The position numbers and the translations under genes were made by a program. From Saprospiraceae bacterium UBA6168 (GTDB taxonomy: Bacteria; Bacteroidota; Bacteroidia; Chitinophagales; Saprospiraceae), in contig DIUC01000039.1 in the NCBI GenBank assembly GCA_002435785.1, positions 144,625-208,624 on the forward strand: 64,000 nucleotides of DNA. Direction: 5' to 3'. Shown here piece after piece: positions 35,872 to 44,137 of the stretch; position 1 is the stretch's first letter; each line of letters begins with the position of its first letter. The notes under the pieces are model-generated. The model saw only the letters and a program-made list of their open reading frames with translations. It was not told where the DNA came from and made no database searches.

Positions 35872-37878
35872 TCATTTAAATAAATTATCCCGCTTATCAA
35901 TTGAAGGTGATATATCTATAACTGATTTTGCCTCATTCCTTTTCTGGTTGTAAGCCGTATTGAGTTCGACAACAAAATTGTTCAATTCTTGTGAAATGAA
36001 ATTCAGGTTTTCCGAAATTTCCTTAATTTCTTCTACACTTAAATCATGATCCAAAATTAATTGTGTCATACCTAACATAGTTGAAATTGGTCTGCGGATA
36101 ACATGCCCAATATCAAAAATTATTTGTTCAATTGAGGTTATATAATCAATCAGTAGGGTAATATCTGTTGTTGCGCCATACCACAGCGTATGTCCGTTTA
36201 CATCTTTCTCAGGTAAAGCTTGCATCCAGCGCCACCTTATTTTACCGTTAACAACCACTCTATATTGGACACTAACGGCAGTTTGTGTCTTGTTTGCCTC
36301 TATCATTGCTTGCGTAAATTTATCTTTATCGTTCTCATAACACTCTGCATTTACTAAGGTTGGACGTTTTATGATATCGTCTACCTCATAAACTTCTTTT
36401 TGCGTTTCAGAACCATGGCTCATAAAAAGTACATTGATGTGCCCGTTTTCTTCTATTTCAAACATGTAGGTGTTGCCAGGAATTTGGCTGGTTATTTTTC
36501 TTAATAACTCCTCGCTTCTTCTTATTTTTTCTTCTGAATTTTTTCGTTCTGTAATATCGTGGTTAATAGAAAGGAACTGATAAATTTTTCGGTTTTCATC
36601 TAAAAACGGAACAATAGTAGTATCCACCCAGTACAAACTCCCATCTTTTGCTTTGTTGCAAAATTCGCCTTGAAAGGGTTTTCCGTCTTTCATTGCACTT
36701 CTTAATTCATTAAAATATTCGGGTGGATGAATGCCTGACCAGAGAACATCATGATTTTTCCCCAATAGTTCATTAGCGGTAAATTTACTAATCTCGCAAA
36801 AATTTTTATTTACAAAAGAGAAGGAACCAGAATTTTCAGAAATCGCAACACTGTAACCTATATCCAATGCATATTTATAATCTTTAAGTTCTGCTTTCTG
36901 TTCTCTACGTTCAACCGCTAATTTGAGCAATTCGAGTAACATCGAAATCAAGTCTCTTTCTTCTCTCAAAAACGGACCTTCATCAGCATTGGGCATTTGT
37001 TGCGAATACCTTACTTCAATACATATAGTTGTTCCTTTTGTGGTTTTTCCTTCTGCCTTTTGGAAATAGGCTGAAGATTCAAAATTGTTTGTTGCATATG
37101 GTATTCCAGCTACACAAACACAGGCAGATGTAATGTCCGGATATTGCCAGCCATTTGGTATAATTTCAGCAATTTTTTGAAACTGCTTTTTTGATCGAAA
37201 ACCTTCATCTTGCAGAATTTTACTAACGGTATATAGCGTATTCAGTTCTTTTATCCTTTCTTTAAGGTTTCCAATGGTTTGATTTTTTATTGCTTCAGCT
37301 TCCTCTCTTTTTCTTATTTCACGTTGCATTGTTATCAAACTTGTACGTAGGTGATTGGTTGCGTAATATTGCAACCCCAGTATAGTACCGAATGGAATAA
37401 AAGCACCTATCCATCTAGTTAGGGGAGTATGCACTACTGTAGGCGGAGGAAGGCTACCAATTTGTTCCATATAAACCATTCCAAAATTAGCACTTACCGA
37501 CAGTATGCAAAAAAGCAATCCTCCCCGCCAACCAAGTAAAAAACCAGCTGTTAAAATTACGCTCATTTGAGACAAAATGCCAGGCGCATTCATACCGCCT
37601 GATGATAAACAGGGAATTGTAATTAATAACCACACCATAATTGTAAGCGACCAACTTGCCGTGCGGATATAGCCAAATTTAATTAAAGTAAGATGGAAGG
37701 CTGCGATGAATATTGAAGTGCTTAAAAAGGTAAACCACCGCATCCATAGATGAGGAAAAAAATAAAAGCCAACAGATACAATTACCCCGATAACAACAGA
37801 CCAAAGAATCGTAAGAACAAACACCATATATTTGCGGTGGTTTTTCTCTTTATCGGGTATTTTAAATAGAGGTACCAT
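35872..37878 (-). CDS. membrane PAS/GAF sensor with DHp-like segment but no ATPase domain
   Basis: This 668-residue protein has about five or six membrane helices (20-165), a coiled coil (180-205), a GAF-like domain (205-320), and one PAS-PAC domain (about 335-445; KDGSLYWVDTTIVPFLDE, ITERKNSEEKIRR). A second PAS_3-like domain follows (about 460-570; GKIRWRWMQALPE), then a histidine kinase-like dimerisation helix (FDIGHVIRRPISTMLGMTQL). A HATPase_c domain should follow but the protein ends after ~60 residues. The gene is strikingly AT-rich beside its neighbours, suggesting transfer. It may act as a sensor without kinase activity, or as a partner of another kinase. Confidence 0.8.
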   Translation of the reverse strand: MVPLFKIPDKEKNHRKYMVFVLTILWSVVIGVIVSVGFYFFPHLWMRWFTFLSTSIFIAAFHLTLIKFGYIRTASWSLTIMVWLLITIPCLSSGGMNAPGILSQMSVILTAGFLLGWRGGLLFCILSVSANFGMVYMEQIGSLPPPTVVHTPLTRWIGAFIPFGTILGLQYYATNHLRTSLITMQREIRKREEAEAIKNQTIGNLKERIKELNTLYTVSKILQDEGFRSKKQFQKIAEIIPNGWQYPDITSACVCVAGIPYATNNFESSAYFQKAEGKTTKGTTICIEVRYSQQMPNADEGPFLREERDLISMLLELLKLAVERREQKAELKDYKYALDIGYSVAISENSGSFSFVNKNFCEISKFTANELLGKNHDVLWSGIHPPEYFNELRSAMKDGKPFQGEFCNKAKDGSLYWVDTTIVPFLDENRKIYQFLSINHDITERKNSEEKIRRSEELLRKITSQIPGNTYMFEIEENGHINVLFMSHGSETQKEVYEVDDIIKRPTLVNAECYENDKDKFTQAMIEANKTQTAVSVQYRVVVNGKIRWRWMQALPEKDVNGHTLWYGATTDITLLIDYITSIEQIIFDIGHVIRRPISTMLGMTQLILDHDLSVEEIKEISENLNFISQELNNFVVELNTAYNQKRNEAKSVIDISPSIDKRDNLFK

Positions 37879-37887
37879 ATTGATAAA

Positions 37888-38097
37888 TTAAATAGCAGTG
37901 CTATAGTTGGTAAAATTGCCGTAGTACGCTGCCAAAAGATGGCGTTTTATGGCGGTGAGGGTATGTACGGTGGCAAGTGGGTTGACACCTGATTCTTCAA
38001 CGGCTAACCGATGGTTGCTTCGAACATTCAAAAGGCTAGCCTGAATACGGCGGATACGTACTATTTCTAGACAGTAAGGATTTGATGGATTTGTCAT
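37888..38097 (-). CDS. possible small gene upstream of the sensor
   Basis: A 69-codon ORF ends 9 bp before the sensor start on the same strand. The product (ending LLAAYYGNFTNYSTAI) has no recognised family or signal. The close spacing is the only support; it could be chance or an old fragment. The rest of 38098-38324 holds no gene: it is A-rich, then C-rich with two TGGCACCA(T/C)ACCTCCCC copies 19 bp apart. Confidence 0.25.
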   Translation of the reverse strand: MTNPSNPYCLEIVRIRRIQASLLNVRSNHRLAVEESGVNPLATVHTLTAIKRHLLAAYYGNFTNYSTAI

Positions 38098-38324
38098 TTT
38101 TTTATTGGTAAAACGCTGATTAAAAGGCTTTTTTGTATGATTTTTTTAACGCTCAAAACAAACAAATTTCCCGCCAATCACCAAGCAGCTTCAAAAAAAC
38201 CAAAAAAAATCTGACGATTACTCTCATCCAACCAATTCCACCCAAATCAAAAACTCACCCCGGTGGCACCATACCTCCCCGCTGGCACCACACCTCCCCT
38301 CACTCCGGTCTTCCCACCAAAAAA

Positions 38325-38350
38325 CGGCGCTGCTCGACACGAGCTATGCT
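38325..38350. repeat. REP-like palindrome, copy 2
   Basis: This is the inverse-orientation partner of the element at 35776-35801, with core GCTCGACACGAGC. It lies about 100 bp upstream of the RAYT transposase gene, where REP elements that a RAYT recognises are expected. Another small palindrome (GAGGCC-TCC-GGCCTC) follows at about 38369-38383. Confidence 0.72.
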
Positions 38351-38454
38351 CGTTGGCGGGCTTTGGTAGAGGCCTCCGGCCTCGCCTTCCCAAGCCGCTA
38401 ATGCTTTGCAAATATAGTCCAACAAACTACATTCGCCAAGCAAACCCTACAACT

Positions 38455-39030
38455 ATGAGATACCGCATTCTTGACCAGCATGGCCTCAACTTCCTCACAC
38501 TTACCGTTGTCGAGTGGATAGACCTCTTCACCCGCAAGGCATTTGCCGAAATCGTCATTGAAAGCCTGCGCTGGTGCCAACAGAACAAAGGGCTTGAAAT
38601 CTACGGCTTCGTGCTGATGCCGAGCCACCTGCACCTCATCGCACGGGCGGGCAGCGAGTACGAGCTTTCCGCTATCTTGCAAAGCTTCAAGTCCTTCACC
38701 GCCTCCAAAATCATTGACCAACTAAAAGACACTACCCTTTTGGCCTCGGGCACCCTCCCTTTTGCCCCAATTTCCCCCAATTTCCCCCAAATCAAAAAAT
38801 CACCCCCTTGGATGACGATCGCACGCACCTGGATGGCTTTTACATCGCCTTGGAGGAAAAATAACACCTCCTGGATTGCGATCGCACGCACTTGGATGAC
38901 TTGTGCATCGGCTTGGATGACTTGTGCATCGTCTTGGATGGAAAATAACACGGCTTGGAAAAGGCTGGAATTGCCTCGCTCGCATTTTGCAGCTAAGGGC
39001 TTGTTGGCTACTTTGTTAAGCCGGGATTGA
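38455..39030 (+). pseudogene. REP-associated tyrosine transposase (RAYT, IS200-like), C-terminally truncated
   Basis: From the ATG at 38455, residues 1-100 match Bacteroidota RAYT proteins: ILDQHGLNFLTLTVVEWIDL, FTRKAFAEIVIESL, KGLEIYGFVLMPSHLHLIA with the HUH metal motif (HLH), and LQSFKSFTASKII. After about residue 97 the family sequence stops. The frame runs instead through a Pro/Ser linker and a 21-bp array encoding W-x6 repeats to a stop at 39030. The C-terminal region that carries the catalytic tyrosine and DNA-recognition parts is missing, so the transposase should be inactive. Confidence 0.82.
38808..38976. repeat. 21-bp tandem array 4 (8 units)
   Basis: TGGA recurs at 38809, 38830, 38851, 38872, 38893, 38914, 38935 and 38956, exactly 21 bp apart. 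Unit interiors differ in blocks (GATCGCACGCAC, ACTTGTGCATCG, AAAATAACAC), each used two or more times in a mosaic order. It follows three 10-bp TTTCCCCCAA-like repeats at 38761-38791. The array replaces the 3' half of the RAYT gene. Confidence 0.92.
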
Positions 39031-39131
39031 ATGATAAAAATTGGCATTATGTTAGCTATAAGAATATTGCTGATGTCATTCATTGACAGTGCAATACAAA
39101 ATTTATTTTTCACACTTTAAACATTATCCAA

Positions 39132-39995
39132 ATGGCAGACAGAAGAGTAACATCCCGACTCAACATGGCAAACGCCGTCAAGGAAGTTTGCGACAACAAC
39201 CCCGATGTAGTGGCCTTGGTGCCAGCTTTTGTGGTGCTGGTCGTTGCCCTCGGCACCAGAATCACCACCTTGCGGGCACAGATGAAAAAGGTCAGCATGA
39301 AAAACAGCGGGCTTTATGAGAACAAGACCAACTGGAAGGAAAGTTTGTCGCTACTGCTCTCGGTGCTTTGCGGCGCAGGGGTATCTTATGCCCGCAAGAT
39401 AAGCGACGTGGTGCTGAGGAACAATTTTGACTATCCCGTTTCCACTTTCACGGAGATGCGGGACACGGAACTGATAGAGATGGCGCAGTCCCTCATCGAA
39501 CTGCAAGCCACGGTGGCGGCACCGTTGGTGGATTATGGCATCACCACGGCTTTTATGACGGAGGTGGGCGAGGCGCTCGACAATTTTGATGAGGCGAACC
39601 CCCAGCCCATCACCAATGTATATACCATGGAGGCCGAGCGGGAATTGTTGTTGAAGATGGCGTTTTCCCTGTCCGATTTTGTATTGCAAGATATGATGAA
39701 GGCGGCCCTGATATATAAGGTGCTGAACCCTACGTTCTACCAATCGCTGCACAATGCAAGCCTCATCCGCAATGCGGGCCTGCGCCACGAAGAAGAACCT
39801 GCCACAGCCGCCGCCAAGGAGGTAGCCACGGGTGCGAGCGGGCAACAGGCGTCCACCACGGAAAGGAAGGAAGCACAGGAATCGCCCAATATGCAGGAGG
39901 TGCTGAAGGGTGCGATGGATACCATAAGGACCAATGGCGAGGAGGTAGCTGCCGAGCCGACAGCGGTGCAAGAGCCGTCGTTGAATGGGCAATGA
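39132..39995 (+). CDS. unknown 287-residue protein beside array 4
   Basis: Not recognised. Residues 25-45 (NPDVVALVPAFVVLVVALGT) are hydrophobic. A helical region follows (KESLSLLLSVLCGAGVSYA), then an acidic helical middle, and a low-complexity Ala/Glu/Thr-rich tail from about 225. The first ~100 residues share the rhythm of the 205-residue cassette proteins (NPxV...P..., a short loop, then a K-E-x-L-x-L-L helix followed by a small-residue helix). That could mean distant relationship but may be chance. It stands 155 bp downstream of array 4. Confidence 0.7.
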   Translation: MADRRVTSRLNMANAVKEVCDNNPDVVALVPAFVVLVVALGTRITTLRAQMKKVSMKNSGLYENKTNWKESLSLLLSVLCGAGVSYARKISDVVLRNNFDYPVSTFTEMRDTELIEMAQSLIELQATVAAPLVDYGITTAFMTEVGEALDNFDEANPQPITNVYTMEAERELLLKMAFSLSDFVLQDMMKAALIYKVLNPTFYQSLHNASLIRNAGLRHEEEPATAAAKEVATGASGQQASTTERKEAQESPNMQEVLKGAMDTIRTNGEEVAAEPTAVQEPSLNGQ

Positions 39996-40031
39996 GTTGC
40001 TGGGTGCATTTCAAAGATTCGCTCGTGTCAT

Positions 40032-40107
40032 TTGCCCCTGACCCCTAAAGGGGAACCTAAACCCGTTCATTTGCGGGTTTAGGTTCCCCTTTAGGGGTCA
40101 GGGGCAA
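40032..40107. terminator. perfect 34-bp inverted repeat between convergent genes
   Basis: The arm starting TTGCCCCTGACCCCTAAAGG (40032-40065) is perfectly complementary to 40074-40107 around an 8-nt loop. It lies between convergent genes and can serve as a bidirectional terminator. The CCCCTAAAGGGG core is typical of Bacteroidota intergenic palindromes, so it may also be a mobile repeat. Confidence 0.8.
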
Positions 40108-40117
40108 TACCCCCCCC

Positions 40118-41134
40118 TCACTTCAACCTTTGCACCCCCTCCTTCGCTGACGCAAATTCGGGGTCGAAACGCAGCACATTTTGATAATCCGAAAGCGCCT
40201 GCGCCTTGTCGCCCTTCATCTCGGCGGTGAGGCCACGGTGGTAGTAGCCTTCGGCAAACGTTGGGGCGAACTTCACGGACAGGTCGAAGCTCTGGTAGGC
40301 TTGTTCCACGGAGTCCATGTCGAGGTAAATCAGCCCGGCGTTGTAGTAGCCCTCGGCGTATTGCGGGTTGATGGCATTTATTTTCTTGTAAAGTTGGATG
40401 GCACCCTTCAGGTCGTTTTTCTTGTTGGAGAGGTAGTATGCCTTTGCGTGGAGCGCCGATATGTCGGTCGAGTCGGCCTTGATGGCATTGTCAAAATACT
40501 TGGCGGCTTGCGGCAGGTCTTTGTCGGCGAGGAGGTTGGCGAGCTTCACCCATGCGTCCACGAGCTTGGGGTCGTTTTCCACGGCCCGCTGGTAGGCGGT
40601 GATGGCTTGGTCAATCTTGCCCATGTCGGAGAAGACGTTGCCGAACATGAAGAACATCTCGGAGTTGAGCGGCTGCTTCATCTGGATGCGCTGGAGGGTG
40701 ACCAAGGCGGGGTTGTGTTGTTTCACAATGAGCTGAAACTCGGCGAGCTTGAGCTGCGTGGGTATGCGGTCGGGAAAGAGCGCACCGGCCCTTTCCATCA
40801 CGGCCAGCCCCTGCCTCGACTTGTAATAGTCCATGTACATATCGGCCAGCACGTGGAAATATTCCGGCTTGGTGGAGTCCATCTGTATGGCTTTTTCCAG
40901 GTCGGCAATGCCCTCGTCAAAGTTCTCGTTTTCGTACCAGAGCGCCCCACGGGTAGCGTAGAGGCTGGCATTGGTGGGGCTTTCGCCAATTTTCATGGAA
41001 ATGTCCTGGATTTGCGGCGTTCCGCCCACCGTCACAGGCGCATCGGTGGTGGGTTTCGGGTCGTTGTTGCAGGCCGTGAAGGCGAGCAGGAGGAGCATGG
41101 CTCCGAGCAGGAATGGATAGTTTTTAGATTTCAT
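40118..41134 (-). CDS. TPR-repeat lipoprotein
   Basis: This 338-residue protein has a lipoprotein-type leader (PFLLGAMLLLLAFTAC; cysteine about 22) and about seven tetratricopeptide repeats from residue ~50 to the end. Typical repeats read FMFGNVFSDMGKIDQAITAY, EGYYNAGLIYLDMDSVEQAY and EGYYHRGLTAEMKGDKAQAL. TPR lipoproteins act as protein-binding scaffolds at the outer membrane. The partner is unknown. Its promoter lies 5 bp upstream of the start codon. Confidence 0.85.
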   Translation of the reverse strand: MKSKNYPFLLGAMLLLLAFTACNNDPKPTTDAPVTVGGTPQIQDISMKIGESPTNASLYATRGALWYENENFDEGIADLEKAIQMDSTKPEYFHVLADMYMDYYKSRQGLAVMERAGALFPDRIPTQLKLAEFQLIVKQHNPALVTLQRIQMKQPLNSEMFFMFGNVFSDMGKIDQAITAYQRAVENDPKLVDAWVKLANLLADKDLPQAAKYFDNAIKADSTDISALHAKAYYLSNKKNDLKGAIQLYKKINAINPQYAEGYYNAGLIYLDMDSVEQAYQSFDLSVKFAPTFAEGYYHRGLTAEMKGDKAQALSDYQNVLRFDPEFASAKEGVQRLK

Positions 41135-41139
41135 AGCGG

Positions 41140-41147
41140 CAAAGATA
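41140..41147 (-). promoter_or_regulatory. -7 promoter element of the TPR lipoprotein gene
   Basis: Minus-strand TATCTTTG ends 5 bp before the ATG at 41134, again implying a leaderless or near-leaderless mRNA. Confidence 0.6.
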
Positions 41148-41198
41148 AGGAACGGGTTGAGAGTTTGAGGGTTTGAGGGATTGGGAGATTGAGGGGCG

Positions 41199-41777
41199 TT
41201 AATGTAGGCGGCGTTTTACCATCATCAGGTCCTCCACTTTTTGGATAAGGCCCTTTGGGGTCAGTACCCGCCAGTTGACCTCGTTCAGCCGCTTCCCGAA
41301 ACTCATATAGTAGCCCAAACGGGCATCGTCCATCTCTTGCTCAACGTGGGGGAAAAGGTTGAGCAGGCAAATCCAGCCGTCATCGTCTTTTACGTCTTCG
41401 TACCACTCCTCATAGTAGCAGTCGTCGGAGGCATGGAAGTTCAGCACGTTTTCGGCGATGAGGACGAACTTGTGTATGCCGTGCTTGATAAGCTCGTCGG
41501 CCACATCCCGCTTGAGGAACATCACGTCGTTGTAGAGGCAGTCGTTCCACTCGCCAATCAATTCAATGATGGCGAACCCCTCCTCATAATCGGCAAACAG
41601 GACTTTCAGGTAGAGTGTCTGCGAGCCGAAATCATCCCAAAGTGGGTGGATATAGTGGTCGTAAATCTTTTGGGTGTAGTTGAAAGCATCGTAGTCCCGC
41701 CCATAAAACGGGGATTTTTTGTCACGGGCAGCGTCGTAATCGTCCTGCCAGCGGTGGTATGGCGCAAGGTCTTGCAT
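41199..41777 (-). CDS. conserved-looking cytosolic protein of unknown function
   Basis: This 192-residue acidic protein is rich in aromatic residues (PYHRWQDDYDAARD, YDHYIHPLWDDFGSQTLYLK, DDCYYEEWYEDVKDDDGW). No signal peptide or membrane helix is visible. Predicted mixed alpha/beta, with VLFADYEEGFAIIELIGEW and KFVLIAENVLNFHAS as core strands. I do not recognise the family. It sits alone, 64 bp upstream of the TPR gene on the same strand. Confidence 0.75.
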   Translation of the reverse strand: MQDLAPYHRWQDDYDAARDKKSPFYGRDYDAFNYTQKIYDHYIHPLWDDFGSQTLYLKVLFADYEEGFAIIELIGEWNDCLYNDVMFLKRDVADELIKHGIHKFVLIAENVLNFHASDDCYYEEWYEDVKDDDGWICLLNLFPHVEQEMDDARLGYYMSFGKRLNEVNWRVLTPKGLIQKVEDLMMVKRRLH

Positions 41778-41843
41778 GAAATTGGATTGGGATACAAGGG
41801 CTATCTTATAAAAAACGCAAAGCCATTTTTTGTCGCTCTAAGT

Positions 41844-41931
41844 CGCTTTTGTCATGGCCGAAGGCCACCTGCAACGTCATATTTGATGTCATGCGTGACG
41901 TCGCAGGTGGCCTTCGGCCATGACAAAAGCG
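41844..41931. repeat. 88-bp inverted repeat upstream of the NadR-like gene
   Basis: 36-bp arms (left begins CGCTTTTGTCATGGCCGAAG at 41844; right is 41896-41931) match at 35 of 36 positions around a 16-nt loop. Each arm also contains the smaller palindrome GGCCGAAGGCC. The rest of 41778-42121 shows no gene. Confidence 0.85.
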
Positions 41932-42121
41932 GCAAATTAGGGCAGCGCAATTTTTATAAGAAAGCCCTCATCGGAATACTGGGTTGTTGGTGTTTATTGA
42001 GAACAAAGCTTATCACCCAGCGAAATTAACCAATTTAGTCGGTGATTGTTTACGGATAAACTTGGCCGGAACTTTGGCCAACAATAGGTGGCTGCAGCAA
42101 AACTTAGCCACCAATCTTCAC

Positions 42122-42640
42122 ATGAAAAAAATCGTGCTCACCGGCCCGGAGTCTTCTGGCAAGACCACCCTTGCAGCCCGCTTGGCCAAGCATTTCGGCA
42201 CGGTGTGGGTACCAGAGTTTGCGAGGGAGTACCTCGCTGGGCTTGGCCTCCCATACACTGCCAACGACTTGCTGGAAATCGCACACGGGCAAGTGGCTTT
42301 GGAGGATAAAATGGCCGGAGAAGCCACCAACGGTCTGCTCTTCCTCGACACGAGCTTGGAGGTGCTGAAAATCTGGTCGGAGGTTCGCTTTGGCCATTGC
42401 GACCGCTGGACGCTGGCACAGTTCCAGCTTCGCCTACCCGCCTACTACCTGCTTTGCCTCCCCGACCTCCCTTGGGCCCCTGACCCACAGCGGGAAAACC
42501 CCGACGATAGGGAGGTGTTGTTGGGTATTTATCGGCGGGAATTGGTGGCGGTTGGCGTTCCGTTCAGCGAGATAGGCGGCAACGGCGAAAGGCGCTTTGC
42601 AATGGCGGTGGATGCCATTAATGCTTTTTTGCAAGAATGA
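42122..42640 (+). CDS. NadR-like P-loop kinase (putative nicotinamide riboside kinase)
   Basis: The ATG at 42122 gives a 172-residue protein starting directly at the P-loop (KIVLTGPESSGKTTLAARLA). Other NadR C-terminal domain features are VPEFAREYL, LLFLDTSLEVLKIW, YYLLCLPDLPWAPDPQRENP and the late VGVPFSEIGG. The family phosphorylates nicotinamide riboside to NMN in NAD salvage. An adenylyltransferase domain or a PnuC transporter is not adjacent, so the substrate is inferred from the family. Confidence 0.85.
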   Translation: MKKIVLTGPESSGKTTLAARLAKHFGTVWVPEFAREYLAGLGLPYTANDLLEIAHGQVALEDKMAGEATNGLLFLDTSLEVLKIWSEVRFGHCDRWTLAQFQLRLPAYYLLCLPDLPWAPDPQRENPDDREVLLGIYRRELVAVGVPFSEIGGNGERRFAMAVDAINAFLQE

Positions 42641-42767
42641 AGCTTGTGGTGCAATAGATACCGTTCCTAATCTGGTGTGTGATTCTACAAAGATATCGTT
42701 CCTACGGAACGAGGTTAGCAGTTGTGAGAGCGGTAATCATGGGGCTTCCATTGGGTGAATCTTGCAA

Positions 42768-42935
42768 AAAAAGAGGCTGTATCATAAGTCATCTTCCAGC
42801 AATTGTCTCCAACAATTGTTTTGTCCCCCGCAGATTAGGCAGATTTACGCAGATTTTCCTTTGGAAAATCTATGGTTTCATCTGCGAAAATCTGCGCAAT
42901 CTGCGGGAGAATGACTTATAATACAGCCTCTTTTT
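42768..42935. mobile_element. MITE-like element with 25-bp terminal inverted repeats
   Basis: AAAAAGAGGCTGTATCATAA (left, 42768-42792) and its complement (right, 42911-42935) match at 24 of 25 positions. The 168-bp element encodes nothing convincing. Inside is a second inverted repeat built on CCCGCAGATT ... AATCTGCGGG (about 42826-42907). The GAGGCTGTAT... end is typical of insertion-sequence-derived elements in Bacteroidota. It lies between convergent genes. Confidence 0.78.
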
Positions 42936-42958
42936 CTGAACAGGCAGGTAGTCGCCAA

Positions 42959-44122
42959 TTACTTTTTCTGCTTGATTTTCTGAACCAGCAACTCCGTGGC
43001 GGAGTAGTCCTCGTCGCTGGCTTTGGCCAATTCAATGGCTTGGTTGGCGTATTTCAGCGCCTTGCCCTTCTTGCCCAATTTGTAATAAATGGAAGCCACG
43101 GTATCGGTGTTGGCGTAGTTTTTATCCATTTTCACCGATTTTTTGGCCCAGCCGAGCGCATATTTCAATTCCTTTTTGGTGTCCACCACATCGTAGTAGA
43201 GCCAGGCCATGTCGTTCAGCACTGACCAGTCTTCGGCGGGGAATTTCTTGAAATGGGCGTCGGCCACCTTCGCAAAGTTCTTCCAATCTTCCCGCTGTGC
43301 ATAGAAGCCCATCCTCAATTGGCCGGACATTTCGGTGGCACGTTCGGGATAAGTTTTGGCATAAAGCGTCTCCACTTTCTTCAGGTCGGCCTCCGATTGG
43401 GCATTCGTGATGGTGTTTTGCACCAGTTCATCCACTTTGCCCATGACGGCCTGTTTGCCAAATTTTGCCTCGAATGACGACCGATTGTTCATCAGGTAGT
43501 CCGCCATCTTGGAGTTGAGGTCGTCGGTCATGCGGAAGATGAAGGTCAGGTTTTCGTCCGTGCCCCAATCTTTCTGCGTGGCGAGGTACTCGTCGGCCAC
43601 TTTCACGTAAGTGCCGTCCATGGCATCATAGCGGGCAGTAGCGAGGTTGCGGAGCATGTCCGGTGAGCGGTCGCCAGCATCGTAGCGGGCGTTGAGGGAG
43701 CCAGTGTTGCGGGCAGGGTCCTTGGCGGCACCGGCCAGCCCGATGAGCAGGTCGGTGGTGTGGTAGCCCACGGCGCGGTGTACCACATTACCCCCCGAAT
43801 TGACAAACAAGAGGGTAGGGTATGCCTGTACGCCAAAATCGTTGGAGAGGCCAATGCCCTCGCCCTTTTCCATGTCCATTTTCACGTTGACGAAATGGGC
43901 ATTGAAATAATCGCCGACTTCTTTTTGGGTAAAAACGTCCTTCGCCATTTTCTTGCAAGGGCCGCACCACTCGGCGTAGGCGTCCATGAAAATGAGCTTG
44001 TTCTCCTTTTCGGCCTTTGCCTTTATTTCCTTCCAAGTGCCTTGCGTGAATTGTATGCCTTGGGCAAAACTGTTGCTGCCCAAAAGCAAGGCAAAGGCTA
44101 ATAAAATCAGGTATTTCTTCAT
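42959..44122 (-). CDS. thioredoxin-domain exported protein, copy A
   Basis: This 387-residue protein has a signal peptide (MKKYLILLAFALLLGSNSFA), then a thioredoxin domain with WCGPCKK (C53, C56) and the cis-proline region VQAYPTLLFV. A ~250-residue helical C-terminal part with TPR-like motifs follows (LKYALGWAKKSVKMDKNYAN, DTVASIYYKLGKKGKALKYA). Likely a periplasmic thiol reductant or oxidant. It is a tandem paralogue of the gene immediately upstream (16 bp away). Confidence 0.88.
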   Translation of the reverse strand: MKKYLILLAFALLLGSNSFAQGIQFTQGTWKEIKAKAEKENKLIFMDAYAEWCGPCKKMAKDVFTQKEVGDYFNAHFVNVKMDMEKGEGIGLSNDFGVQAYPTLLFVNSGGNVVHRAVGYHTTDLLIGLAGAAKDPARNTGSLNARYDAGDRSPDMLRNLATARYDAMDGTYVKVADEYLATQKDWGTDENLTFIFRMTDDLNSKMADYLMNNRSSFEAKFGKQAVMGKVDELVQNTITNAQSEADLKKVETLYAKTYPERATEMSGQLRMGFYAQREDWKNFAKVADAHFKKFPAEDWSVLNDMAWLYYDVVDTKKELKYALGWAKKSVKMDKNYANTDTVASIYYKLGKKGKALKYANQAIELAKASDEDYSATELLVQKIKQKK

Positions 44123-44137
44123 TGTTTGGATGGATTT

